NCBI GenBank assembly: GCA_020632635.1
Contig: JACKFE010000001.1
Span: 558,001-622,000, forward strand
Direction of reading: 5' to 3'
DNA from: Nitrospiraceae bacterium
Lineage (GTDB): Bacteria > Nitrospirota > Nitrospiria > Nitrospirales > UBA8639
DNA length: 64,000 bases
Below are positions 46,571-55,341 of the stretch, in pieces. The position numbers and the translations under genes are program-made. Below the pieces are notes generated by a model, which saw nothing but the letters and a program-made list of their open reading frames with translations, had not been told where the DNA came from and did not search any database. How positions within the stretch are numbered: position 1 is the stretch's first letter; each line of letters opens with the position of its first letter.

Positions 46571-47180
46571 TTAGTTCCCCCTACGCTTACGTGAATCCTT
46601 ACTACCGAGCTTCCAGCCTCACAAACACCGAATACTTCACAACGAGGCTCATACATATCCAACTAAAATCAAATTTACTTTCCCATAAGGGATGCCATTT
46701 CCCTTGATATTCTAACCATCCTTGGCATCAGAAAAAAACGAGGCAGGGACTACTTTAGCACCAATTCATGATGACTTCTCGCAACTACCGGAAGTGCTTC
46801 ATATCTCACACTTCTCATTTTATACTTTCACCCCATAACCCCATTCAAAACTTAAAGCTTATTCTTTCTTCCTAGATTCGACATGAGCATCTTGGCCTAA
46901 AAAGATCGTGATTTCTAGCACAGTCTAGCGCTAAGCGTCAATAAATTCTTCCCATTTTGCATGGCATAATCGAGGCCTTCCTCAAGACCAGCCAACACGC
47001 AAACAAGAGAAATTTTTCCACTATTTTTTCTTTCCTTAATTTCCAAGGAATTTCTAAAAAGGATGTGTCACGCTCAAAGGAATCGACAAGCGATGCCTTC
47101 TCTTTATAACCCATGCGATTGAGGCTGTTGAAGGCTAAGGATGGAACAAAACCAAGAAAAACACGAGGAGGAAATTTCCT
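46571..47180. other. Intergenic region upstream of the respiratory operon
   Basis: About 610 bases without a gene. It holds a candidate promoter (listed separately), a hairpin AAGGGA/TCCCTT near 46686-46704 and AT-rich stretches. Both flanking genes are on the minus strand; the small gene at 47181 is upstream. The region should carry the operon's regulatory sites and possibly the terminator of the hopanoid genes, but no clear hairpin with T-run was found. Confidence 0.4.
46912..46941 (-). promoter_or_regulatory. Candidate sigma-70 promoter of the respiratory operon
   Basis: Minus-strand TTGACG (46936-46941) and TAGAAA (46912-46917) are 18 bases apart. It would give a leader of about 335 bases to the first start codon at 46570, long enough for regulation at RNA level. 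A closer promoter cannot be excluded. Confidence 0.35.
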
Positions 47181-47534
47181 TTATTCAGGCTTGCCGGAGG
47201 AATCCTTACTCCACTTTTTCACCCAATCCTCCCAGGACCGCCCGAATGCCGTATCTTCACCAGAAAAGGCAATTTCCCGAATGTCGGCGTAGGACACTTG
47301 CTGTGGCTCAATAACATCCCTCAAAAATAGCCGCAAGTAGGGATTACCCTCACGCTCATTCCAATCAAACACATATCCAGTTATCTGAAGACCAGAGGAA
47401 AGCTTGATTGTCACATCCCCTCGATAATCAAAAGCCATTTTCACGCCATGAGACAGTTCTTGTTGATTGGCAGGACGGAACACCATCCCTTCCAATGACT
47501 GACCCGGCCGTACCATAGGATTTGAGCTGCTCAT
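47181..47534 (-). CDS. Small protein of unknown function, downstream of hpnH
   Basis: About 117 aa from ATG 47534; longer forms begin at TTG 47601-47603, overlapping hpnH, and shorter at 47516. The sequence is beta-rich (GDVTIKLSSGLQITGYVFDWNE, NPYLRLFLRD) and ends in a Trp/Lys-rich stretch (WEDWVKKWSKD). The strand pattern recalls small SH3-like or LSM folds, but no family is recognised. It follows hpnH on the same strand and may be co-transcribed, so a link to hopanoid synthesis is possible. No signal peptide in the short form. Confidence 0.55.
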   Translation of the reverse strand: MSSSNPMVRPGQSLEGMVFRPANQQELSHGVKMAFDYRGDVTIKLSSGLQITGYVFDWNEREGNPYLRLFLRDVIEPQQVSYADIREIAFSGEDTAFGRSWEDWVKKWSKDSSGKPE

Positions 47535-47599
47535 GAGAAAATAAGAGGGGAACCCGCTAGATAAGGCACGGAGAGAAATTAGAGCAAAGAAAGCACCTA

Positions 47600-48616
47600 T
47601 CAAACGGCATTGGGAAACAAGGTGGCACGAACAGTCCCCAGAAACCCGCCCCAGGACCCAAACGTATCCTTTACCGCCGAAGCCTCATACCCGCAATGCA
47701 CCATACAATCCCGACATTGGTCATGTCGGCCCGTTCCATAGCGAGACCAATCAGTCTCCTCCAGTAATTCCCGAAAGGTCGACACATAGCCTTCTTGCAA
47801 CAAATAACAGGGACGCTGCCACCCAAAGATATTGTATGTAGGATTTCCCCATGGAGTGCATTGATATTCCCGTTTCCCCATGAGAAATTCGAGAAAAAGC
47901 GGCGATTGATTAAATTGCCAACGACGTTTTCGCTGGCCTAACAACTTCGAAAATAGGGCATGCGTGCGGTCTCGCTTTAAAAAGCTGCTCTGATCCGGAG
48001 CTTTTTCATAACTATAGCCGGGAGAAATCATCATGCCCTCTACCCCCAAATCCATCATTTCATCAAAAAATCTTCTGACACGGTCGGGATTGGCATCGTC
48101 GAATAAGGTGGTATTCGTGGTAACTCGAAATCCTTTGGCTAAGGCGGCTCGGATGCCCTTCACGGCCACATCGTAGACGCCTTCCCGACAGACTGCATGG
48201 TCATGTTCGGCCTTTAACCCATCCATGTGGACACTAAACGTAAGGTATTTTGAAGGGGTATAGTCAGCTAATTTTCGTTCCAATAAAATGGCGTTTGTAC
48301 AGAGATACACATATTTTTTTTGCTTGACCAATCCTTCAATGATTGCCGGCATTTCAGGGTGGATGAGAGGTTCTCCCCCGGGAATACTCACAATAGGCGC
48401 CCCGCACTCTTCTGCCGCCTGCCAACATTGCTCGGGAGTCAGTCGCCTGTTCAAAATATGATCCGGGTATTGGATTTTTCCACACCCCGCGCATTCTAAA
48501 TTACACCGAAATAACGGTTCTAACATAAATACAAGGGGATACCGATTGACCCCACGAAGATGCTGCGTTAATACATAGCGGGCTACGGTAAACATCTGTG
48601 AAACAGGAACAGCCAT
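47600..48616 (-). CDS. hpnH: Hopanoid biosynthesis radical SAM protein HpnH (adenosyl hopane synthase)
   Basis: A 338-aa radical SAM enzyme that joins the 5'-deoxyadenosyl group to diploptene to make adenosylhopane, the first step of hopanoid side-chain extension. The N-terminus MAVPVSQMFTVARY... and LEPLFRCNLECAGCGK match the family; the CxxxCxxC cluster motif is CNLECAGC near residue 40. GGEPLIHPE and three C-terminal cysteines (CRDCMVHCG) are also typical. ATG 48616 is chosen because the family starts there, though the frame is open to 48658. hpnG for the next step is about 8 kb upstream on the same strand. Confidence 0.92.
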   Translation of the reverse strand: MAVPVSQMFTVARYVLTQHLRGVNRYPLVFMLEPLFRCNLECAGCGKIQYPDHILNRRLTPEQCWQAAEECGAPIVSIPGGEPLIHPEMPAIIEGLVKQKKYVYLCTNAILLERKLADYTPSKYLTFSVHMDGLKAEHDHAVCREGVYDVAVKGIRAALAKGFRVTTNTTLFDDANPDRVRRFFDEMMDLGVEGMMISPGYSYEKAPDQSSFLKRDRTHALFSKLLGQRKRRWQFNQSPLFLEFLMGKREYQCTPWGNPTYNIFGWQRPCYLLQEGYVSTFRELLEETDWSRYGTGRHDQCRDCMVHCGYEASAVKDTFGSWGGFLGTVRATLFPNAV

Positions 48617-48669
48617 ATTCGATGATTCCTCTTTCTTTTTCAGGAAGCCAAAACTCAAATCCTAATAAT

Positions 48670-48744
48670 GGAGGCGCCGAGCGGGTTCGAACCGCTGAAT
48701 CGCAGTTTTGCAGACTGCTCCCTTAGCCACTTGGGTACGGCGCC
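48670..48744 (-). tRNA. tRNA-Cys (anticodon GCA)
   Basis: Cloverleaf on the minus strand: acceptor GGCGCCG/CGGCGCC, D-arm CCCAAGTGGCTAAGGG, anticodon stem CAGTC/ACTG with loop centred on GCA, T-arm AGCGGTTCGAACCCGCT, discriminator T, and encoded CCA (48670-48672). It lies between ispG and hpnH and has its own promoter. Confidence 0.95.
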
Positions 48745-48755
48745 TATCGGCTGTC

Positions 48756-48784
48756 ATTATAAGGAGTCCCTTTTCTCATGTACA
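48756..48784 (-). promoter_or_regulatory. Predicted promoter of tRNA-Cys
   Basis: A perfect -10 (TATAAT, 48756-48761, minus strand) and TGTACA 17 bases upstream at the -35 position. Predicted start near 48750, only a few bases before the tRNA. The -35 overlaps the loop of a 9-base inverted repeat (48769-48777 / 48788-48796, CCTTTTCTC/GAGAAAAGG). Confidence 0.6.
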
Positions 48785-48829
48785 AGAGAGAAAAGGAAAC
48801 AAGAAGAATGCTCCGCTTCACCAACGATG

Positions 48830-50017
48830 TCACTTCGCAGGTAAAACAGGAATTTCTCGGCGGGATGCACTTTCAGACAACAAATACGGAGGCGATGATT
48901 TTTCTGCCATCTGATGCAGGGTATGCGGAGCAGTATTCCCTCCCCCGCTTGAGTCTTGTTCCTGGGCCATGAGCTCCACTTCCTGTATGAGAGTGTCTAG
49001 CAGTTCGGATTCGGGAACTCGCTTATGTAATTTTCCCTTCTTAAACAGGATCCCCACTCCCTGCCCCCCCGCAATACCAATATCGGCTTCTTTGCCTTCA
49101 CCAATACCATTCACCACACAGCCCAAAACCGAGACCGTAATCGGAGTAGTAATATGACCCAAGCGATTCTCTAGTTCATTGGCCATTTTTACCACATCTA
49201 TTTCCACACGCCCACACGTCGGACAGGCAATCACATTCACCCCTCGGTGACGCAACTCCAATGATTTCAATATTTCAAACCCCACCTTCACTTCTTCGAC
49301 AGGATCCGCCGCCAGAGAGACTCGAAGCGTGTCACCGATACCCTGCGTCAATAACCAACCAAGCCCCAGGGCAGACTTCACTGCTCCAGTCATCGCTGTT
49401 CCCGCCTCAGTGATCCCAATATGCAAAGGATAGGAACATTGTTGGGCAAACAGCCAATACGCATCAATGGCCATGTGCACATCAGAGGCTTTCAATGACA
49501 CCTTCATGTTGGTAAAGCCGACGTCTTCAAGTGCATGAACCGCATTGAGGGCTGACTCCGCCAAGGCCTCTGCCGTAGGATACCCATACTTTTCCAGGAG
49601 CGGTTTTTCCAATGATCCTCCATTCACTCCGACTCTCAGAGGAATACCATGGTCATTCACCGCCTTGATGACTTCTTCCGTCTTCCACCACGGTCCAATG
49701 TTGCCTGGATTAATGCGAACACAATCCACCACTTTTGCGGCTTTTAAGGCCAGCCGATGATCAAAATGAATATCGGCAATTAACGGAACGGTCATCTGTG
49801 ACTTGATTTTTGGAAGGGCATCTGCCGCCTCCATATCCGGCACAGCCACCCGAATCAGCTCACATCCCGCTTTTTCCAATCGGTGCACCTGCTCAAGGGT
49901 AGCCGCCACATCTCTCGGATGGGGGATAGTCATGGACTGGACGGAAATAGGTGCATTTCCTCCAATTTTGACGGGCCCGACTTGAATCTGCTTTGTTGGT
50001 CGACGTCGAATATGCAC
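48830..50017 (-). CDS. ispG: 4-hydroxy-3-methylbut-2-enyl diphosphate synthase (IspG/GcpE)
   Basis: A 395-aa iron-sulfur enzyme of the MEP pathway that converts MEcPP to HMBPP, cytoplasmic. The TIM-barrel domain begins after residue 12 (VGPVKIGGNAPISVQSMT), with RVAVPDMEAADAL and IADIHFDHRLAL; the cluster-binding part has CPTCGR near 266 and CVVNGIGEGK near 301, giving three Cys. The last about 40 residues are a non-conserved tail. GTG start at 50017. It starts eight bases after dxs, so dxs-ispG are one transcript. Confidence 0.95.
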   Translation of the reverse strand: MHIRRRPTKQIQVGPVKIGGNAPISVQSMTIPHPRDVAATLEQVHRLEKAGCELIRVAVPDMEAADALPKIKSQMTVPLIADIHFDHRLALKAAKVVDCVRINPGNIGPWWKTEEVIKAVNDHGIPLRVGVNGGSLEKPLLEKYGYPTAEALAESALNAVHALEDVGFTNMKVSLKASDVHMAIDAYWLFAQQCSYPLHIGITEAGTAMTGAVKSALGLGWLLTQGIGDTLRVSLAADPVEEVKVGFEILKSLELRHRGVNVIACPTCGRVEIDVVKMANELENRLGHITTPITVSVLGCVVNGIGEGKEADIGIAGGQGVGILFKKGKLHKRVPESELLDTLIQEVELMAQEQDSSGGGNTAPHTLHQMAEKSSPPYLLSESASRREIPVLPAK

Positions 50018-50025
50018 CGTGACAA

Positions 50026-51921
50026 TTACCTTATGGCCGCCTGAATAGTGACCCGATCATACAAGGCCTTAGCTTGCTCATAGATCCCATCTGCCGTGAG
50101 ACCATATTTTTGACGTAAAAGATCTTGGGGACCTTGTTCAATATACCAATCCGGCAAACCTAAAACTTTCGTCGGAAGCGCCCAATGCTCTTCCTCGGAT
50201 AAGAGTTCAAGCACGGCGGAACCAAAGCCTCCCGTTCGACACCCTTCCTCTATGGTCAGCAGGCATTTGACCTTTTTGGCCACATCCCGAATAAGAGCTT
50301 CATCCAATGGCTTCACAAATCGAGCGTTCACAACCGCTACCGACATCCCATCCTCTTTTAACCGTCTGGCCGCTTCCATGGCTTCTGAAACCATGACCCC
50401 AATGGCCACAATTCCGATGTCCTGCCCATCCAACAGTAATTCCCCTTGACCAATGGGTAAGACATGAGGCTCTGCATCAAGGGGGATCCCTAAGCTCCGC
50501 CCACGTGGATATCGAACGGAAATCGGACCGTCATGGGTCAAACATGTTTGCACCATGTGCTGGAGTTCATTTTCATCTTTCGGTGCCATTATGGTCATAT
50601 TTGGTATATGACGAAGAAATGCGAAATCAAACGCTCCATGATGAGTTGTCCCATCCTCCGCCACTAATCCCCCTCGATCGATAAAAAACGCAACCGGGAG
50701 ATTCTGTGTGGCCACATCATGCAATACTTGATCGTAGGCCCTCTGCAAAAAGGTGGAATACATGGCAATGACCGGACGCATACCTTCTGCGGCCAAGCCA
50801 GCGGCATAGGTCACTGCATGTTGTTCAGCGATGCCCACATCGATCAATCGATCAGGGAACTCTCTTTGAAACAAATTCAGTTCCGTCCCTTCACACATGG
50901 CTGCCGTTATCGCCACAATTCGGGAGTCTTTTTTGGCTTGGCGAACCAAAGCCTTCACAGCCAACGAGCTCCAGGAGGGATTCCCTGGCCTTTTGAGAGG
51001 CTCGCCCGTTTTGCCATCAAAAGGGGAACACGCATGAAACCACACCGGATTTTTCATAGCCGGCTCAAACCCTAAGCCCTTTTTGGTAATCACATGGAGC
51101 AAGGTCGGCCCCTTGAGCTTCAGGACATTATCCAAGGTTGGCAATAAATGTTCAAAATTATGCCCGTCGATTGGACCAACATATCGGAATCCCAATTCCT
51201 CAAATAATAGACCGGGCAGCAAAAATCCTTTGGCCAACTCCTCCGCGCGAATGGCCATTCTCTTTACTGGCTCTCCAATTTGGGGAATCGTTCCGAGAAG
51301 TTGAGAGGTTTCTTCTTTCAAGCGGGTATAAAACTCCCCCGTAAAGGTCCGATTCAAATAGGCGGAAATAGCGCCAACATTTTTTGAAATGGACATTTGA
51401 TTATCATTTAAGATAACCACAAGATCCTTCCCCATATCTCCCGCATGTTGCAGCCCTTCTAAGGTCATCCCTGCCGTTAAGGCGCCATCTCCGACCATGC
51501 AAACGACCTTATTGGCCTTCTTTAATTGCTCACGGGCCTCCACAAAACCAACCGCTGCGGACACCCCGGTTCCTGCATGGCCAGCATTAAAGGTATCGTA
51601 TGGGCTTTCTTCACGCTTACAGAACCCACTAAGCCCGCCAAACTGCCTCACCGTATGAAATTGTTCACGCCTCCCTGTTAATAATTTGTGGGTATAAGCT
51701 TGATTGCTGGTATCCCAAATTATTTTATCTTCCGGGGTATTCAGTAAATAATGGAGAGCCACCGTCAACTCCACCACCCCTAAATTTGATGCCAAGTGAC
51801 CTCCCACATGGGAAATGACTTCTATAATGATTTCTCGAATTTCCTGACACAGCTCCGGGAATTGCTCAGGAGAGAGTTTTTTTAAATCAGCTGGACTTTC
51901 AATCCTTTTCAGCAAGGACAT
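50026..51921 (-). CDS. dxs: 1-deoxy-D-xylulose-5-phosphate synthase
   Basis: A 631-aa thiamine-diphosphate enzyme, first step of the MEP isoprenoid pathway (pyruvate + glyceraldehyde 3-phosphate). The ThDP/Mg motif is GDGALTAGM...LNDN near 144-175; the substrate His lies in SNLGVVELTVALH near 45; the transketolase-like domain carries IAEQHAVTYAAGLA near 368. Length is typical. It is followed closely by ispG. A TTGACA hexamer (52034-52039) and a 13-base palindrome lie upstream, which may serve as promoter and operator. Confidence 0.95.
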   Translation of the reverse strand: MSLLKRIESPADLKKLSPEQFPELCQEIREIIIEVISHVGGHLASNLGVVELTVALHYLLNTPEDKIIWDTSNQAYTHKLLTGRREQFHTVRQFGGLSGFCKREESPYDTFNAGHAGTGVSAAVGFVEAREQLKKANKVVCMVGDGALTAGMTLEGLQHAGDMGKDLVVILNDNQMSISKNVGAISAYLNRTFTGEFYTRLKEETSQLLGTIPQIGEPVKRMAIRAEELAKGFLLPGLLFEELGFRYVGPIDGHNFEHLLPTLDNVLKLKGPTLLHVITKKGLGFEPAMKNPVWFHACSPFDGKTGEPLKRPGNPSWSSLAVKALVRQAKKDSRIVAITAAMCEGTELNLFQREFPDRLIDVGIAEQHAVTYAAGLAAEGMRPVIAMYSTFLQRAYDQVLHDVATQNLPVAFFIDRGGLVAEDGTTHHGAFDFAFLRHIPNMTIMAPKDENELQHMVQTCLTHDGPISVRYPRGRSLGIPLDAEPHVLPIGQGELLLDGQDIGIVAIGVMVSEAMEAARRLKEDGMSVAVVNARFVKPLDEALIRDVAKKVKCLLTIEEGCRTGGFGSAVLELLSEEEHWALPTKVLGLPDWYIEQGPQDLLRQKYGLTADGIYEQAKALYDRVTIQAAIR

Positions 51922-52005
51922 GGCAAACCCTTTCTCGACCCAATTGACAATAGTGTTTGGGAGACAGTTATTACGGATACACGAATGGTATGATTAAATA
52001 ACTAG

Positions 52006-52039
52006 GGGAAAGTTTCCCATAGCAGGAAAAGGGTGTCAA
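52006..52039 (-). promoter_or_regulatory. Candidate promoter/operator of dxs-ispG
   Basis: Minus-strand TTGACA at 52034-52039, and 17 bases on a weak -10 (GAAACT). Overlapping the -10 is a perfect dyad GGGAAA-N-TTTCCC (52006-52018), too tight for an RNA hairpin and so more like a protein-binding site. About 85-110 bases before the dxs start. Confidence 0.3.
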
Positions 52040-52070
52040 GCAGTGGTCTGGCACACCTCTCGGTCAGGCA

Positions 52071-52832
52071 TCAGGGTGAGGAAGAAACAGATTTTGTTTC
52101 CAGCGAAATCTGACGGAGGAGCAACATAGCCTCCGGCCGATGCTTTTGCTCCCAAATCCATTTTTTTTCCAACGGAGGCTGCTCTATTACCACATTCAAT
52201 TCCCGACGCGCCTCCTCTATGTGCCCCTGCTTGACTAGCCATTTGGCCCAATCCAACCGGCCTGGAGCATACAAGGGATTTAGCGTGACGGCTTTCTCCA
52301 AGTGCTCTCCAGCCGCAGCCTGATTACCCCCCAATAACCAAGGTAATTCTTCGTACAGTCGACCAAGCATATGATGGGCTGGTGCATACGTCTCATCAAG
52401 TTCCAGCGCCCGATGAACATGACGCTTTAATTCCTGAATGATGAGTGCTGAAGAGACTAACCCTTCTAATTCGGCCGCACTACCCAAATTGGCAGCATAG
52501 AGAAAGTGTGCCTCGGCAGAGTCCTCATGAATCAATAAGGCCTTCTTTGCCATACGGGCGCCCTCATTAAAAGAAGCCTTTTTTTCTGCAGGGTCCACAT
52601 ACACGCCATACCCCAGATCCAAGTAAACCGCAGCCAATTTGAGAAGCGCAGGGACATTCTCCGAGTTCTCCATTCCTTGCTCCAAAAGAACTCTGAGTTC
52701 AGCCTGCAGCTCCTCCTGCCCCGTGACACTTTCCCGCTCGTAACCCAGGAGGATGGACGGCAGACCCCAGGCCAGGGTCAAAACCACCAATAACACATTC
52801 AGAACATTTTTCAAGGCAACGTTCCATCTCAT
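52071..52832 (-). CDS. TPR-repeat protein, TRAP T-component-like
   Basis: A 253-aa protein with an N-terminal signal/anchor (about 10-30) and helical repeats: LEQGMENSENVPALLKLAAVYLDLGYGVY, then AEAHFLYAANLGS, HVHRALELDETYAPAHHMLGRLYE and EKAVTLNPLYAPGRLDWAKWLVKQG. The pattern is like TatT proteins, the TPR-type partner of some TRAP transporters, and like other periplasmic TPR proteins. It lies between the outer-membrane barrel gene and dxs, so it may help assemble or couple the envelope lipid system. Function is inferred from fold and context only. Confidence 0.62.
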   Translation of the reverse strand: MRWNVALKNVLNVLLVVLTLAWGLPSILLGYERESVTGQEELQAELRVLLEQGMENSENVPALLKLAAVYLDLGYGVYVDPAEKKASFNEGARMAKKALLIHEDSAEAHFLYAANLGSAAELEGLVSSALIIQELKRHVHRALELDETYAPAHHMLGRLYEELPWLLGGNQAAAGEHLEKAVTLNPLYAPGRLDWAKWLVKQGHIEEARRELNVVIEQPPLEKKWIWEQKHRPEAMLLLRQISLETKSVSSSP

Positions 52833-52877
52833 TTGGATACCAGAGTTAGGGATTGGGGATTATATGACGCAACACAA

Positions 52878-54086
52878 TCAAAAGGGATAATTCAACCCTG
52901 CGAAGACAGCCCCACCCTCCTTACTATAAGCCCAATCCACTCGCCCCACCACATTGGGGCGCACCATACCCCGAAAGCCTACCCCAGGGGTAAATTCCCA
53001 TTCGTTGAATTGACGAAATTGGAAATCCTGATACGTCCGTCCCATATCAATAAATGGAGTCATTTCACATTCAATGTTGACATTGAACATTTTCAATGCG
53101 AATAAATGGATTCGTTCCTCCGCACTAAAAGACACGACATGCTTATCGATATATCGATCCCGTCCAAACCCTCGGAGGTTGTCCTCTCCTCCGAGCGAAC
53201 TTTGTTCGAAAAAGGGTATCCCATCACCAAAACTCAGCTGGATATTGGCTCTGGCGATAAACACATACCGCTTGGATGGACTTGGGAAAATTTGCCGCAC
53301 ATCAACGCCATACCGAAAAAACGCTAAATCTTCCCCGGGTTGACGATCAAAGTTCTGAGCAAATTCGCCAAAGGCTTCAAACCGCATTCCGGCCGTAGGC
53401 GTACTCCAATTATCTCGTGAATCATACTGAAATACTAAGCGGTGGGCCAGTATCGTGGCTCCATCCATTCCGGATATCGTTGAAAACTGGTCTTTCGAAT
53501 AGGGCTCCGTATCGACCCCCCCCGGCTGGATTCTCACTCGCCGAAATCGTTGATTGATCGATAAACGGGTCACATCATTAATATGAACCCCAAAGTTCCA
53601 ATGAACATTAATTTCCCGTCCGGTGTAATTGGACTCGTTTCCTTTCGGCGTAATTTGTCCGATACCAAAAAATCGTTTGGTGGCATTTTTAAAAAACTGC
53701 GCTCCAATATCCACAAAAAACAGCCCCTGAATAAAACCGGGATCTTGATAGCGAAATTTTATTTTTCGCTCAATCTCCTCGGTATAGGATCCTACCAGCT
53801 CCATTTGGCTTCCACCTGACCAATAATGAAAATAATTCAAAGTGCCCCGCACTCCCAAGAAAGAATTGTGAATGATCATGGGAGCAAAAATAGAGCGGAG
53901 ATTGCCTTCTTCGTCTGAATTCAAAAACGGCACGATGAGCCCAAGATCACGCCCATCATTCTTGGAAGTGGAAATGGCAGGAACGACAAAATAGGAGGTA
54001 TTCGCCAACGCAGATACAGGAAGGCAATTGACGATCATCGCCAAACAGACCATGGCCCTCGGCCAGGCCAAATGGACACGATTCAC
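52878..54086 (-). CDS. Outer-membrane beta-barrel protein, BamA/surface-antigen-like, without POTRA domains
   Basis: A 402-aa exported protein. A signal peptide (about 1-29, ending ALA) is followed directly by a barrel: many amphipathic strands such as GTLNYFHYWSGGSQMELVGSY, LVFQYDSRDNWSTPTAGMRFEAFG and ARANIQLSFG, with the motif SSLGGEDNLRGFGRDRY (about 317-333), typical of the Omp85/D15 barrel. There are no POTRA repeats, which BamA and TamA carry. It lies just after mlaC, so it may be the outer-membrane exit of the lipid transport system or an unrelated porin-like protein. Confidence 0.75.
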   Translation of the reverse strand: MNRVHLAWPRAMVCLAMIVNCLPVSALANTSYFVVPAISTSKNDGRDLGLIVPFLNSDEEGNLRSIFAPMIIHNSFLGVRGTLNYFHYWSGGSQMELVGSYTEEIERKIKFRYQDPGFIQGLFFVDIGAQFFKNATKRFFGIGQITPKGNESNYTGREINVHWNFGVHINDVTRLSINQRFRRVRIQPGGVDTEPYSKDQFSTISGMDGATILAHRLVFQYDSRDNWSTPTAGMRFEAFGEFAQNFDRQPGEDLAFFRYGVDVRQIFPSPSKRYVFIARANIQLSFGDGIPFFEQSSLGGEDNLRGFGRDRYIDKHVVSFSAEERIHLFALKMFNVNIECEMTPFIDMGRTYQDFQFRQFNEWEFTPGVGFRGMVRPNVVGRVDWAYSKEGGAVFAGLNYPF

Positions 54087-54098
54087 AAAGTCGCTTCC

Positions 54099-54773
54099 TT
54101 AGGACGGGGATCCGAGATCGGTCTTGGCCCGAAGTTTTTCCAGGAGGGCATCAAAAGAGGCAGAATCAATAATGCGCGCAAATTGTCCCCGGTAATTTTT
54201 CATCAGACTCACGCCATCAATCACCACATCATACACCCGCCATTCCCCATTTTTCTTGAGAAGCCGATAGTCGAGAGGAATTTGGACCTTGGGAGAAACG
54301 ACTTTTGTTTGAACTTCCGCAAAATCCCCTTTTTGGCGTTCTTTCCCATATTCCACCTGTTCACCGGAATAGCCATCGACATTCCCAGCATACGAATTAG
54401 CTAAGAATTGCTGAAACAATTCCACAAAGTCTTTTTGTTGATCTGCACTCAAGGTTTTCCATTGCGTAGGAAGTGTTCGCTTAGCCATTTCCTCATAATC
54501 AAAACGCCCTCCAATAATTTCTTCAAGCTTGGCCCGACGTTCTTCCTGTTTTTCAGGCACCTTCAAAATCTTATCGCCCAATACCGCTAACACTCGATCA
54601 ATCGTGTCTTTAACGGCATTGGTTGGAGTCATTTCTGCCTGCCCGATTCCTCCCACCATATGAATAAGAAACACGAGAGAACAGATCATGCCCCCCCATT
54701 GCCCCCCCAAAACCTTCAAAGTACGACTGAAGTGACTTTCAATTTTTTTCGTCCCGATACGATCACTATTCAT
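54099..54773 (-). CDS. mlaC: MlaC-family periplasmic lipid-binding protein (HpnM-like)
   Basis: A 224-aa exported protein of the MlaC/Ttg2D group. Signal region about 30-47. The domain has KVPEKQEERRAKLEEIIGGRFDYEEMAKRTL, QKDFVELFQQFLANSYAGN, VQIPLDYRLLKKNGEWRVYDVVIDGVSL and NYRGQFARII, as in the family. MlaC carries phospholipid between inner and outer membrane; relatives in hopanoid clusters are named HpnM and may carry hopanoids. It is the fourth gene of the mlaE-F-D-C series, 41 bases after mlaD. Confidence 0.88.
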   Translation of the reverse strand: MNSDRIGTKKIESHFSRTLKVLGGQWGGMICSLVFLIHMVGGIGQAEMTPTNAVKDTIDRVLAVLGDKILKVPEKQEERRAKLEEIIGGRFDYEEMAKRTLPTQWKTLSADQQKDFVELFQQFLANSYAGNVDGYSGEQVEYGKERQKGDFAEVQTKVVSPKVQIPLDYRLLKKNGEWRVYDVVIDGVSLMKNYRGQFARIIDSASFDALLEKLRAKTDLGSPS

Positions 54774-54814
54774 CGCGTTGCCCCTTTGTCATTCATCAAC
54801 AGATTGCATCAGGT

Positions 54815-55258
54815 TTACTGGACATTGCCGTGAATAAATTGACTGATGACTTGTTCCAAGTCAATCCCAGACTCCGTATCCATAATTGTCCCCTCGGGCC
54901 CTAATTTTTCTCCCGCTCCACCCGGGGACAATTCCATGAACTTCTCTCCAATGATCCCTCGAGTCTTGATGGAAGCAATCGCGTCATCATAAACAGGGAT
55001 ACCGTCATTGATTGCTAATACAACCATCGCCCGGTCTTCTTTCAGACTGATATCTTTGACGCGCCCCACTTCCACCCCCGCAATCTCCACTGGAGCCCCT
55101 GTTTTGAGTCCTGACGTAGAAGAAAAATCTGCATGCAAGGCATAATAATCGCCTCCGACTAACTCCAACTTGCCTAATTTAACAGCTAAGTATCCCAAAC
55201 ATACAATCCCAACTAGCACAAACAAACCAACGACAAACTCTAATTTCCCACGTTCCAT
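54815..55258 (-). CDS. mlaD: MlaD-family MCE-domain protein
   Basis: A 147-aa protein from ATG 55258 (frame open to 55315). One N-terminal membrane helix (about 6-24, LEFVVGLFVLVGIVCLGYLAV), then an MCE domain (about 38-115): FSSTSGLKTGAPVEIAGVEVGRV and AIASIKTRGIIGEKFMELSPGG. MlaD-type proteins form hexamers in the periplasm linked to the MlaEF ABC transporter. An AGG ribosome site six bases before 55258 supports the start. Lies 83 bases from mlaF. Confidence 0.9.
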   Translation of the reverse strand: MERGKLEFVVGLFVLVGIVCLGYLAVKLGKLELVGGDYYALHADFSSTSGLKTGAPVEIAGVEVGRVKDISLKEDRAMVVLAINDGIPVYDDAIASIKTRGIIGEKFMELSPGGAGEKLGPEGTIMDTESGIDLEQVISQFIHGNVQ

Positions 55259-55341
55259 ATTTAACCTAATTGACCTCTTACAGGTTATTACCGTCAGCCC
55301 CTGTCCTACCATCAACGAGCTCGACCTTCTCCTGGCTCTGC

